A stretch of DNA of 64,000 bases from Ceratobasidium sp. AG-K (lineage: Eukaryota > Basidiomycota > Agaricomycetes > Cantharellales > Ceratobasidiaceae), in assembly GCA_037039685.1 (NCBI GenBank), contig JAWNGF010000005.1, positions 2,914,001 to 2,978,000 on the forward strand. The letters are read 5' to 3'. The notes below the pieces were generated by a model. The model was not told the origin of the DNA. It saw only the letters and a list, made by a program, of their open reading frames with translations, and did no database searches. The stretch's first letter is position 1. Each line of letters begins with the position of its first letter. Both the position numbers and the translations under genes were made by a program. This document shows, piece by piece, positions 1 through 10,470 of this stretch.

Positions 1-494
1 GTTTCCGCCGTATGTCACAGCTACCCGATTGAGCTCGCTTAGTTATGCCCAGGCTGGGCAAGGGATGGACGTACCTTGGTTACCACCGACGTTCACCCAA
101 GTTCCATTGCCGAGAACACCGCCGCCAGCGCAGAACGAGTTGGTCACGACGTCCATCGCACGGAGCTCGTTGGTGTCGAGGTCGTATTCGGTGGCCCATG
201 CTGCGTGCTCGGGGCTTCCGACCTAGAAAAAATATAAGCAAGTGTCGACGAGAATGGAGCCACATGACGCACTCGAGCAGGGTTGTTTTCAGTCTTGTCG
301 ACAAAGTACACGCGGTTGTCGGTTCCCAAGAACATCTGCATGGCAGACACACCAGAGTCTCCGACAATCTCAAACTGCCCATCCTTTCCAGCCTTGGTTG
401 GTTGACCAGGTTTAGGCAAAACACTAGGAGCAGCGAGGGCACTCGAAGCGAGCGCAAGGGTAAGAAGCCCAGTCGGTCTCCTCGAGTAGGACAT
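1..494 (-). CDS. glyoxal oxidase-type copper radical oxidase, 5' end only
   Basis: Secreted copper radical oxidase of the glyoxal oxidase family (oxidises aldehydes and makes H2O2, typically for extracellular lignocellulose attack). Only the first three exons are in the window: 494-273, 222-75 and 20-1, joined by GT-AG introns. The protein starts with a short basic stretch and a hydrophobic Ala-rich signal peptide (MSYSRRPTGLLTLALASSALA). Family motifs follow in order: FEIVGDSGVSAMQMFLG, HAAWATEYDLDTNELRAMDV, NSFCAGGGVLGNGTWVNVGG and AVTYGGN after exon 3 joins. The Cys of NSFC is the residue that forms the Tyr-Cys radical cofactor in this family. The catalytic Tyr, His and axial Tyr residues lie outside the window. 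Family assignment is secure; the substrate is unknown. Confidence 0.9.
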
Positions 495-787
495 AGCGAA
501 GCAAAGCAAAGCAAGGAAAGAAAGAGAGAAATGTGCGGATCCGACTTCGCGCACCACGCTTAAAAAGACTGGCGGATTACCGAGTCCCGTCGGGCAGCAA
601 CGAATCATACATAATTGATTGTATAGCCCCAGAGTATGGATCCAGTGCACAGGCCAAGACAAAGGCCAGAACCCGAAAATCACCGATGCCGTCCGGCTCA
701 GAGCCGCCGGTCCACGTTCTAAACTGGACCCTGATCTTCCCGGCGGCAACGAACATTCAAACATTAGATTCGTAGCTAGGTACACTG

Positions 788-2726
788 TCATTCTGGTAAT
801 CGCGTGTTCCTGGGACGCATAATCTCGTGCTCGGTCAACCGTCGGAGCCGCGTGGCACGCAGCTTGCGCTGGTGCTCGACTTCTGCGTCTACCTCGCTCA
901 CGGGTGTCCCAGCGCGTGAAATGCTGTGCGGAGATTCAACGCCTGGACGATCTAAGAAGCGCCGCGGAAGTTGGTTCCCGCTGGGCGCTAACGTTGGGCG
1001 ATTAGAGAGGTCTACGGGGGTAATCGTATGATTGTCTGTCGGATTAGGGGTCTCCGGATTTGTATAAGGTAGCGCTGACGGATAAGCGGCCGTAATCGTC
1101 TTTTGCGCACTGCCAAACTCTGATGCATCGATCCGTAAACTCGGACGCCTGGGGCGATCACTCGCATGCGCTTCTGCTTCTTCCTAGGACAGAATCAACT
1201 TAATTCATTAAGCCAAGAACAAACGCACCTTGGAAATCGAAACCGCCGACAGCTTCCTTACCATCGCCTTGACCGGCCTCACGCCATACTTGATGAACGA
1301 GTCGATCGTGTGATGCGTGCCCAGCGTGAATGGTGTCCTGTCGCACGTCAGCCCGAAATAACCAGGTCCCGAACAGGTACAACGTCCAACCGCCGGGTAC
1401 TCACCAGATTTGCACTCGCAGCCCTCGAAAATCGTCTTCGCCAAATTGACGCACAGAGCGGAACAGGGCCATGAAGGGAGACCGGACAGTCGCGGCTACA
1501 TAATACATCTTGAAACCGACTCAACCTCGGCATTACGGAAATACAAATGGAACGCACAACGAATATCCCCACTGCAATCGTCGGTACCACTAGAACCAGC
1601 GGGCACAATGAAACCTAGAGTGAGCATTAACGAAAACGAAAAATCCACGAAGTACGCACTGCAAACCGCCCAAGTATTCTCGTTCCACATCAACACCATC
1701 AGCCCCGCAAAGAACAAAAAGATCGACATGTGCATTAACAGCGATCGAAAGGCCGTGCGGATCAGGCGGTACAGGAGTGAGAGGTCTCGGAGTTCTTGTG
1801 ACGTCGACCACGTAAGCCATTCGCTGACTGTGCCATGTTAGTTTTGTCAAGGAAGTGGGAGCGGGCTTACCTAACATCTGCATGAGCGTGGGTAGGGTTA
1901 ATGAGTAGGGTATCAAGTGTCAACATGCGGGTGCGGGAAGTTACGGGTAGCGCGGGTACGTACGCAGAGAGTGGCGGTGGCGAGGCTGGGGTAGCGTTAC
2001 TATCAGCGCCACTGGCGTTCGGGATCACTCACCTTAGGAATAAACTCAAGAGCCAAAGTCCATTTACGACCTGCATATGCAACGTCTCGTAGTTGCTATA
2101 CGTTTCAGAGACAAAGGTCGCTACGACGGCTGATACGAGTGTCGCCTATCAAACTCATGAGCGCAATTTCCAGTCGAGTAGGTTTACGCACAGATATAGC
2201 CATATTCGAGCAGTTCAGCCTCGAAGCCTTGGAATTATAAATTTATTTGAGTAGTACGGACATTTGCTTACTAACCTACCTCTGTAGCGAAATTATCCAT
2301 GTCCTCCATTCCCATCTACTCGAGTCAACACTGACCCTCTCAACTATCCCCTTCACTTACCCGTAACATGGCCTCGCTCAACCTCGCCGCATGTTCGTCT
2401 GTATCATCACAATCCGGCCAACCGTCCTTCATCAACCGAGCTTTCGTATTTGCAATCACTTTGCCCCTAGGCGAATGGTCCTTTTGCCATCCTCGCGAGG
2501 GAATGGGGACACCAGGAGCGATAATGGAAGCTTGGGCTGACGCAGGGGTGTGCAAGTCAAAATGAACTTGCGAAGCAGACGGCGCGGGGTGAATAGTAAA
2601 CGTGTGTCCGGGTGTATTGGCGAGCAGCGGCAAGACCTGGGCGAGCCTGCGCTGAAGGATCGTCGTTGATTCGAGGAGCGCAGAGACTTGGTCGCGCAAC
2701 GCGAGGTTGTCGTAATTGTCGTCCAT
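788..2726 (-). CDS. DUF6535-like multi-pass membrane protein
   Basis: Ten exons join in one open frame of about 467 aa: 2726-2361, 2315-2280, 2227-2192, 2145-2033, 1985-1960, 1827-1667, 1614-1558, 1508-1405, 1337-1229 and 1183-788. Most introns are 45-70 nt with clear GT-AG ends; that after exon 5 is 132 nt and that after exon 6 uses a weak GTTTGC donor. The first 122 residues are hydrophilic. Four hydrophobic segments follow: SATLVSAVVATFVSETY, NGLWLLSLFLSLATATLCV, LLMHMSIFLFFAGLMVLMW and CPLVLVVPTIAVGIFVMYYV. The order and spacing resemble basidiomycete DUF6535 proteins. The C-terminal 130 residues are Pro/Arg-rich and probably cytosolic. The family's function is not known. Exon joins are inferred from splice signals and frame, without transcript data. 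Confidence 0.7.
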
Positions 2727-3436
2727 GTGAATCGTGAGTTGGGTTTCGTAACGCTGGTTGTGGCGTGGGCGAGGTTATAAGGTGGTCGCCGATCCCGGGA
2801 AGCCCGGTGGTGGTTGTAGATGGAAGGATCGAAAGGCTTGATAAGGCTAGTTGAGTAGATAGGAATAGCTCCCCATGAGAGCCGAATAGGCAAGGCTGGG
2901 AAGAATGATTGGGAGGTGAGTGAGATGTGCTTGCGTAGCAATGCAATGTGTTGTGGTGGTGGAATCCTATTGGGTGTTGGACGAGATCTCACTCCAAGTT
3001 GATGTCCAGGGCTGATTATCGGTCATGGCCAATTGGCCGAGACATCCATTTTTGAGTAGTTAGGTATTTTTTTTGAGGTTAAGCGACGGTAACGGAAAAT
3101 TGAAAGCCCAAAATAAGGCTGATAAGAGAGTCATTAGTGTCTTAGGGCGGGAAACCAGTGAGGTGATCGTCATCGGAGAGGTGGCTGTACTCCAGATCGG
3201 GTCCGCATAGCGGTGTGCATAGCTCAGCAATTTGACTCGGTAGATTTGCGACTATCGCATAGGCACAACGTAGAAAGCTTCCAGACTATCGTCACAGTGG
3301 CGGTGGTCGAGATAAGACATGGTGCGGGTGCAGCATGACATAACTGAAACGAGATAGTACCACAGCCACAAACCACCAACCCGACCCTCACTCACAATTC
3401 CCAAGGGCATGTCAGCGGCGAATGTACAAATAAAAG
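2727..3436. other. intergenic, mostly noncoding
   Basis: Upstream region of the DUF6535-like gene. No supportable gene is seen. Its right part (from about 3130) is a decayed copy of the sequence that precedes and starts RPL23; see the repeat entry. Confidence 0.5.
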
Positions 3437-3440
3437 GTGC
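3130..3440 (+). repeat. decayed duplicate of the RPL23 5' flank
   Basis: This stretch aligns by eye over about 300 bases with 4745-5095, the region that runs through the RPL23 start codon and first intron. Shared blocks in order include CACAGCCAC, CTCACTCACAAT, CCAAGGG and ATGTC(A/G)GCGGCGAATG(T/C)ACAAATAAAA. The RPL23 start ATGTCCAAGG reads ATTCCCAAGG here, so this copy has lost the start codon. The second copy belongs to functional RPL23. The two copies lie about 1.65 kb apart and bracket the F-box/LRR-like pseudogene. Confidence 0.75.
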
Positions 3441-4150
3441 CACTCAAGCTCCAAAGGCTAACATTGCATGATGCACTCGACGTAGCGTCCACTGGGATTG
3501 AAAACCCCTATTTCATCCAACCCATAGCCGACTCCCAAGATATTGGAACGGTCTCGTTTGATATACCTCAGGATCGCCTTGAAAGCACTTTGCTACCCAT
3601 AGTTTCTCCGAGCCTCATTGGGATCTACCCTTGATGGACAAGTCAAGCGTACTACGGACTCGTCGAACTCCGTCTCTTTCCCAAACGAATGGCCGGCAAA
3701 CCATCTATTCCCGAATCAGAGTTCATTCGTGTTCTTGGGGCAAGTCCGGGGCTACGAGTGTTCTGCTTCAATCTAAATCTCATGGATACGCCACCCAAGC
3801 ACAGCCCAGTCACGACAGTGCACCTTGATGAGTTGGAAGTATTGAATGCTGGGCAATTGGCGTACGATCGGCTTGAGGCCCTTCTACGATGCTTTGCGCC
3901 GTCGCGAGGTCCACTTCAATTATCCATGGATAGACCATCTTCTTCAGTGTGAACGATACACGATCCAAGAGATGAAGCCAACCGCTTTGTGAGTTGCTTT
4001 GAAGTATCAACATTATGCCTGGGCGGTTTTGAGGCATACCTCACACAAGCTATAGATCTAATCAGACTCACTCAAGGCCTTCGTATCTTAGTCATAAAGG
4101 ATTTCCTGGGAGTACCTGTGCCAAAATGCTCCAACTAAAACGGACCGCCT
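3437..4150 (+). pseudogene. F-box/LRR-like protein pseudogene
   Basis: One frame carries about 235 residues of coherent leucine-rich sequence interrupted by in-frame TGA codons at 3632-3634 and 3950-3952 and ending at TAA about 4138. The text has leucine-rich periodic blocks such as LQRLTLHDALDV, LVELRLFPKRM, GLRVFCFNLNL, LDELEVLNAG and GLRILVIKDFLGV, typical of the C-terminal half of the F-box-like proteins expanded in agaricomycetes. No F-box and no good start codon are visible, so it is a 5'-truncated relic. It lies between the two copies of the RPL23 5' flank. Family assignment is by sequence style and is moderate. Confidence 0.5.
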
Positions 4151-4744
4151 TGCTCATTTGTATATGCTTGAGGTTGTACTTACCTCCAATTCGATCCAAG
4201 TGAGAAGGGATATATCGAAGATATGATTCGCCGGGAAAGTCACAGCTTGGGAATGTCGCTACTATGACGTCGACAACAATTGTCTGTGTGATGAAGAATG
4301 CTCGTAAACAATGCCTTGAACATATAACCTCACGCCCACTTGACAAGCGGATTTGGGAGGGATCCGACCAAAGGCTGGCCCCTCATGGGTCACTAGACAC
4401 TCATATCAACAGAATGATGTGATCTGCCGTGTATAAAGCCAAAATACTTTGTCTCAAGTGTGTTTCGTCTTATGAATCTGGTCGCATCGGGAGCGGCAGT
4501 AGATGCCCGAGCTTGGAACGTGCGGGTTTCGAATTTTTTCTCTAGCTGGCAATTCAACTACTGCTTAGTGCCTTGATCGCTATTGTCGTTGAGAAATGGA
4601 AGTTATTTGGCCGCATATAGTTTCCATACAGATATTTCAAACATTGACAGTAGACTAAAGAAGGGTAAAACGGAAGTTTGTGATCTATAGTGATCGCTTG
4701 ATGTTTGAGTACCAACCAGCTAGCTCTGTCTAGACCAGATACAA
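4151..4744. other. intergenic, no gene seen
   Basis: A-T richer sequence after the F-box-like relic. Short ORFs on both strands lack coherent domains. It may hold more decayed 3' sequence of the relic. Confidence 0.4.
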
Positions 4745-5095
4745 AACCGAGGTGTCAGTTCCGTTGCCTGAGTGATCTTAAGCTTGACGCGCAAGGTGGT
4801 TGGAGAGGAGCTGCACTCGAGATCGATTCCGTATAACGATGTAAATAGGCCAGAAATTTGACTCGGGTAATCTACGGATATTGCACAGGCACCACATAGA
4901 CAGCTTCCAAGCTCTAGGATAGTGGCGGCGGTCGCGATACAACAAGGTGGCGCCGTAGGTGACATAACTGGAACTGGCCAGTACCACAGCCACCATCGGA
5001 AGCAACCACCCATCCGGATCAACACACCACCAACTCGACCTCACTCACAATGTCCAAGGGTATGTCGGCGGCGAATGCACAAATAAAAATATTAA
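4745..5095 (+). repeat. RPL23 5' flank, intact copy of the duplicated segment
   Basis: Promoter, 5' UTR, start codon and first intron of RPL23; partner of the decayed copy at 3130-3440. Here the ATGTCCAAGG start and the GTATGT splice donor are intact. Confidence 0.75.
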
Positions 5096-5636
5096 TGTAT
5101 CGCAGCCGCCGCTTCCGGTACGAAATTCCGCATGACGCTCGGTCTGCCTGTTGGGGCCGTGCTGAACTGTGCCGACAACTCGGGCGCCAAGTCGCTGTTT
5201 ATCATCGAGCCGTATGGGTTTGGTGCGCGCCTGAACAGGTTGCCTGATGCGGGTGTGGGTGACATGGTTGTTGCGTCTGTCAAGAAGGGAAAGCCTGAGC
5301 TCAGGAAGAAGAGTGAGTTTATTTGAGGTTTTGCGGTGGAATATATCTACTGCGAAATCTCTTCATATTGGAGTAATGCTAATGGTGTTTAGCCATGCCC
5401 GCTGTTGTTGTCCGCCAACGCAAGGCCTGGCGCCGACGAGACGGTGTGTTCCTGTACTTCGAGGACAACGCCGGTGTTATCGTCAACCCCAAGGGAGAGA
5501 TGAAGGGCTCTGCCATCACCGGCCCTGTCGCAAAAGAATGCGTGAGTCCAGCAATTCTGAATTGGAATATCTGCTAAACGATTTGCAGGCGGACCTCTGG
5601 CCCCGTATCGCAGCAAACGCGGGCACAGTAGTGTAA
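5050..5636 (+). CDS. RPL23: 60S ribosomal protein L23 (uL14)
   Basis: Cytosolic large-subunit protein uL14, which sits at the subunit interface. Four exons: 5050-5059, 5106-5312, 5393-5541 and 5589-5636. The first holds only ATG TCC AAG G, an early intron typical of fungal ribosomal protein genes. The product is about 137 aa, the usual length. Diagnostic blocks are [88 protein letters not shown] and [15 protein letters not shown] at the C-terminus. The gene converges on VMA4. Identification is near certain. Confidence 0.97.
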
Positions 5637-5944
5637 ATGTTATATGCTTTGCCCGTTCTGGTTTATTTGTTGTATTTCATGCACTTTCCACCTCGTATGA
5701 ATCCATGCCCATACACATGACGTCGAGTGTGTGGGTTTGAACTAATTGAAGGCATCTGAGGGATTGAATCGAGATAAATACGGAGACTTCGAGTTGACTG
5801 TGCCTGTCAAAGATCAACAATTTCAGCGAATCAGAGCGCAGTGCCATGCTCAACCAATCGGGCAAACTTGATCAAACGTTGATTTCGTAAGATTATAGCG
5901 CACTGCGGTTGTATATACACATTTGGGCAATTGGGTCGACCCGC
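5637..5944. other. 3' ends of convergent RPL23 and VMA4
   Basis: About 300 bases between the two stop codons; it must hold both 3' UTRs. No ORF or RNA gene is recognisable. Confidence 0.6.
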
Positions 5945-6969
5945 TCACGAGTAGAACTTGCGGTTCTCATTCTTGCCGAACAAGTCGGTACGAATCTCGG
6001 GTAGCATCTGCGGGTCAAATAGGTTAATATAATATACGAAGACGAGCGAGTGACGCGACGATTCGGGGAAACGAACAATGATATACATACCCGATCCTCC
6101 AAAAGCCTCAACCTCTCATCTAGTGTGTTATCCATTGTGATGCGTCGGGTGCCACTGATAAGTTTGATACCCCCCGCACTGTGTCCAACGCGTAAGTGCC
6201 ACTTCCCGACTGCGGTGGAGTACTCACATATTATCCGACAACGATCCCTCAACCTCTACCTTGCACTCGCGCCCACTAATATCTTTGTACTGAGCCTGTG
6301 CGGCTTGAGAAGCCTTCTCTACGATCCCGACATCCTTCTCACGCGCCAGAACAGTCACCGAAGGCTCCAACAACGCAAGCAGGCCCTACGCCGAGTCAAA
6401 CGACGTCATTTGGGAGGAGATAAGACGCACCTGGACAATCACGCTCTTGAGCAACTCTTCGTACTTTTGCTCGTCCTTGGAGAGCTCGAGCAGTTGGTTG
6501 CGCGCCGCGTTGAAGAGATCGCCGAGGTGCTGTTCGCGTGCGTGGAGCAGCTTCAATCGGGATTTGTTCGTTTGAGTTGATTGGGCACTAGAGGGGATAT
6601 GTTAAGCTGGTAAGGGTGTATGAGATGTGTGGGCGTACATCTTGAGCGCAGTCTCAGCCTGTTTCCTCTTCTTGGCGTATTCGGCGTCGATGGCGAGCGT
6701 TTCGGCGCGGACGATCTTGGCCTGCAAGAGGTTCGCAGTTATTAAATAACTTGTATTTAGAGTAGTTTTTACGCACCTTTTCAATGTTAAAGTCCTCCTC
6801 TGCCTTGACCTTGATCTCGCGAGCCTTTTCCATCGCCTCTTGTCGGATAAACGCGACCTATTGCCCGGGTATTAACCAAGCAGTCCAAGCAGCTTATAGT
6901 TTGGCGACTCACCATCTTGTTCAGCTCATTCGCGACTTCATCATCGTTCAAAGGTCGTGCACCGGACAT
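5945..6969 (-). CDS. VMA4: V-type proton ATPase subunit E
   Basis: Peripheral-stalk subunit E of the V1 sector, which with subunit G holds the catalytic head against rotation during vacuolar acidification. Seven exons (6969-6913, 6857-6777, 6721-6639, 6587-6431, 6385-6228, 6178-6091, 6007-5945) give 228 aa, the normal length. The N-terminus reads LNDDEVANELNKM, followed by FIRQEAMEKAREIKVKAEED, FNIEKAKIVRAE and a charged coiled coil. The C-terminus ends in the family signature LISGTRRITMDNTLDERLRL, LLEDRMLPEIRTDLFGKN and a terminal FYS. All introns are GT-AG and keep frame. Identification is near certain. Confidence 0.96.
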
Positions 6970-7335
6970 CGTAGCAGCAAGGTTGAGACAGGGGTTAGGG
7001 ACAAGATCAAGACGTCAGTCGCAGTCACCTGACCGACTCCCACATTAGTCATCACTCATTTGAACCCTCTCACGTGCGTCGCTGGACCATGTGGTCAACC
7101 AAAATGGCGACGTCGACTTCGAAAGCACTATCGCGTCTCGTGCTCGAAAACATCCCCCGCTAAAGTTCGATTCCACAATATTCCTATTCTCAGCCCTTAT
7201 TCCCGCGCACGTTGAGGCTTCTCCTGTTCTGGCGAGGTCTGAAACGTGCGACACATGGATTCCTTTGGCTTGGCGCATGCTGGGGGAATCTACTTATATG
7301 AGATGTGCTGAGAGGGGGAGGGGTAGCTGTCTAGG
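6970..7335. promoter_or_regulatory. shared divergent promoter region of VMA4 and the EEP-jacalin gene
   Basis: 366 bases separate the two divergent start codons, so both promoters must lie here. A TATATGAG motif occurs about 7296, some 40 bases before the EEP-jacalin ATG. No convincing TATA box is seen for VMA4. Confidence 0.4.
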
Positions 7336-8998
7336 ATGGTTATGCTCGCTGGTTCAGTTTTAGTCTCTGTGTTGGCGCTTGGCGGGCGTGCCGCGGCTCA
7401 GGCGTCGAGTGGGTCGTTTAGTGTGCTTTCGTACAACGTTGGTGAGTCTTGCGAGGGGTGTTGATAGAGTATGTGACTGACGTCTTGGCGCAGCTGGACT
7501 TCCAGGTATGTAGTTGTTATCGTTTAGTCTCTTGGATATTTCTAAAGCTTGATATCAGAACTCCTTTCATCTGGTAATCCGGCCGTGAACACTCCTATCC
7601 TCGCCCCTCGCTTGAAGCCGTACGGAATCGTCAATGTTCAGTAGGTTATAACGTATTGTTCTAGTGGCCAACCAATATTGATTCCCTACCTAGGGAGGAC
7701 TTCAACTACCACGCCGCCCTCTACGCCAGCGACACTCACGCCCACCGTACCGCGACTTCTGGGGGCGTCCCATTCGGCTCCGGCCTCAACACCTTGTCCG
7801 ACTACCCATTTATCGATTTCAAGCGCGTGACATGGGACAAATGTGCCAGTGGTAGCGGCGATTGCCTTACCCCGAAGGGTTTTACGGTAAGCCTTTACGG
7901 AAGTTCCCGGTACGTCGTAATTTACCCCATTTAGCTCCTTCGTGCTCGGCTCGATACTGGCGTCTATTTGGACGTCTATAACCTCCATACGGATGCTGGT
8001 TCCGATGCGGCTGATATTACGGCTCGTAGCGCCAACATCGCCCAGGTGAGCCTCGAAGCCATCTAGCCTACTATAAGATCTTACCTGCCCACTAGGTTAT
8101 TTCCTACATCAACTCCAACTCGGTCGGAAATGCCGTAGTGATCTACGGTGACACCAACGCCCGTTACACCCGCGCCGGAGACGGCATCCGCCAGTTTACA
8201 AGCGCTGGATTTACCGACGCTTGGGTCCAGGTTTGTTCCTGCACCACCGAATCAACGTAAGAGTAACACACTCTCGTAGCTCATCCGCGGTTCTGCCGGC
8301 GCTCCCGCAGAAGGCTCTGCCGCCCTCGTCTGCCCTAACAACGGCGTTGGCGTGACCAACGCATGTGAAACCGTCGACAAGATCCTCTACCGCTCCGGAC
8401 CGGCGCTCACTCTCACAGCCACGCGCTTCAACAACGAGAGTAAGTCCGCAATCACCTTGCATTGACGTGTTCTAACTCTTGCTTTTCAGACGCCGCTTTC
8501 CTGAACTCTAGCGGCTTCCCCCTCTCGGACCACTACCCACTCACGACCGCATTCACATACTCTCTCTCCACCTCTCGCCGCCTCACGGACCTAGCCGGCG
8601 GCACAGGCGGAAACTGGTTCTCTGACCTTCCCTCTCTGCCCGCAACTGTACCAGCTCTAGCCTCCATCACACTCTCTGGCGCAAACAGATTCGACTATAT
8701 CTCTCTCACGTCCTCTACCGGCACCGTCCTTAGGCACGGCGGAACGGGCGGAACCCCCGTCAGCCTGACTCTTAACTCGGGCGAGCGGATTACTAGTCTG
8801 CGCGTGGATACGGGGAGCTACAATAGTGGTACCCGGGTATTTTACGTTGCAATTGGGACGAGCAGTGGGAGGACCTTGAGTGCGGGTACGCAGACTAGTT
8901 CGACGGTTACGTGGACTGCGCCGAGTGGGTTGGGTCTCAAGGGTGTCTATGGGCGTGCGGGCGATGGAGTGGACTTGTTGGGCGGTATCTGGGCTTAA
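7336..8998 (+). CDS. secreted endonuclease/exonuclease/phosphatase (EEP) protein with jacalin-like lectin domain
   Basis: Eight exons: 7336-7441, 7494-7505 (only 12 nt), 7559-7640, 7694-7886, 7935-8045, 8096-8230, 8280-8439 and 8490-8998; about 435 aa. A signal peptide (VSVLALGGRAAAQA) is followed by an EEP fold: FSVLSYNVAGLP (metal-binding Asn), VVIYGDTNARYTR (active-site D-x-N) and the terminal SDHYPL with the catalytic Asp-His. The last ~120 residues look like a jacalin-type beta-prism lectin: RHGGTGGTPVSLTLNSGERI, a repetitive Ser/Thr-rich core and a closing GVYGRAGDGVDLLGGIW. This predicts a secreted phosphodiesterase, nuclease or sphingomyelinase-like enzyme tethered to glycans. Domain calls are strong; the substrate is unknown. 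Confidence 0.88.
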
Positions 8999-10470
8999 GG
9001 GTCGAACAAGTGATACCCAGGCTCACAGTGTTGAATTAATTTACGGTACTCGAATATGGTTTTGTGAGGTTTACGTGTGAGGATTGATTCTGAAGAGAAA
9101 TACTCGATATGAGAACCCCAAGACCGTGCTATTATTGGGTTTGAAATGAGTATAGGCCATTTTAGTGGCCGAGCAATCCCCGATAGAACAAATTTACTAT
9201 ATGGTTGCTTAGTCTGGGCAGGCACGCATACACCCGCGTATACACAACTAGAAATGTATGTTGTAGTGTCTATAGCAAGCCTTCTAGGGGCTTAGTTTTC
9301 GCGTGGTATTTCGGGAAGAGCGGTGATGTTAAGGAAGGCCATATGGCCATCCGGAGCGATTTTTCTCATCTACAGTGGAGGGAACCCGGGCGGGGAGGAA
9401 CTAGTAAACTTGTTGGCAGCCTCAAGATAGCCAGATAGATGCTTAAACGGTGAGCTGCACTGTTTGGAGCAACGAAATCAAACAGACGAACCGAGTTGTA
9501 GCATGAATTGAGACAGAGTGTGCGTGCTTGTTCCACAATAGCTGCGTTCTCACAATTATCGCGACAGCCTGGGGGATTAGGATGCGTATTTATGGGTATA
9601 TATCCGGGCGAAGTGTCAAGCAGTTGGGCGTGGGAGTGAATAGGAAACATGTGGGCACGGGCAACTAGGCACTATCGACGAGTAAGAGAACTCCGATGTC
9701 GCGATACCCTGCGAGTAAACTCGATTAATGCTACGACGGCCAATGCGGAACTCTATGAGGTAGAAGCTAGTCATTATCGGAGAGCACGATAATCATTCCC
9801 GCACATGGTCTTGCTAACAGTCGGGTCACCTCGACTCCGATTCCGGTTGGCATGTGTTGGGCATATATCACGGGTTTTGATCGAGGACGCGTGAGAATCA
9901 ATTTGTGAATGTATAGACCCTGGATTGCGTACAAAAATAAGTCTTGATGTCACTAGTCAAGCTCATAGCCTGAGATCCACCAATGCTGAGATGTACGGAT
10001 CACAGGCTGCCAGACCGTCACTGGCACGTGATGGCAAATCCCGTACTCAACAGCTACAGATTTTCATTGGCCTTGGTCTTTGAGTGTATTGGTTTCAATC
10101 CCGATTGATAGATTGTGTCCTGTGGTACCGCTCTTTGATCGCCAGGTAGATTGCATTTTGACGTAACTCCAGGTAAGTGACGTCGTCGCATCTCTAAAGT
10201 CTTTCCAAACGCAAGAGACCTCACACAATGTCAAAGAGCACGGCTTTCAGATCTCAACACCAACGTCAGCATTTGCATACTCCAAATGACATGTTTGAAG
10301 TGAGCGCAAATATCCTGGGGCTTGTGAATAAGATCTCCTGGATTTATAAATATGCATAAGTTTGGTGGAACGTTTACCGCAGTCCTCTACTCGTCTGGTG
10401 CCGTCCGGTGTCTGTTTTCCTCCCAAATTTCCTTTCTTGCTCACTTCAACATAGTAATACGCCTAACATA
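8999..10470. other. intergenic, no gene seen
   Basis: About 1.5 kb without supportable coding sequence. ORFs here are short and incoherent. The right end must contain the promoter of the SGNH hydrolase gene; a TATAAATATG motif is present about 10,344. Confidence 0.5.

Noticed and set aside
144..791. 215-codon minus-strand open frame
   Set aside because: It reads through the first intron and upstream sequence of the copper radical oxidase gene; the real start is the ATG at 494.
1338..1404. EGF-like Cys cluster on the minus strand (CECKSGEYPAVGRCTC)
   Set aside because: The Cys-rich part is the translation of a 67-nt GTGAGT...CAG intron; splicing it out restores the DUF6535-like frame.
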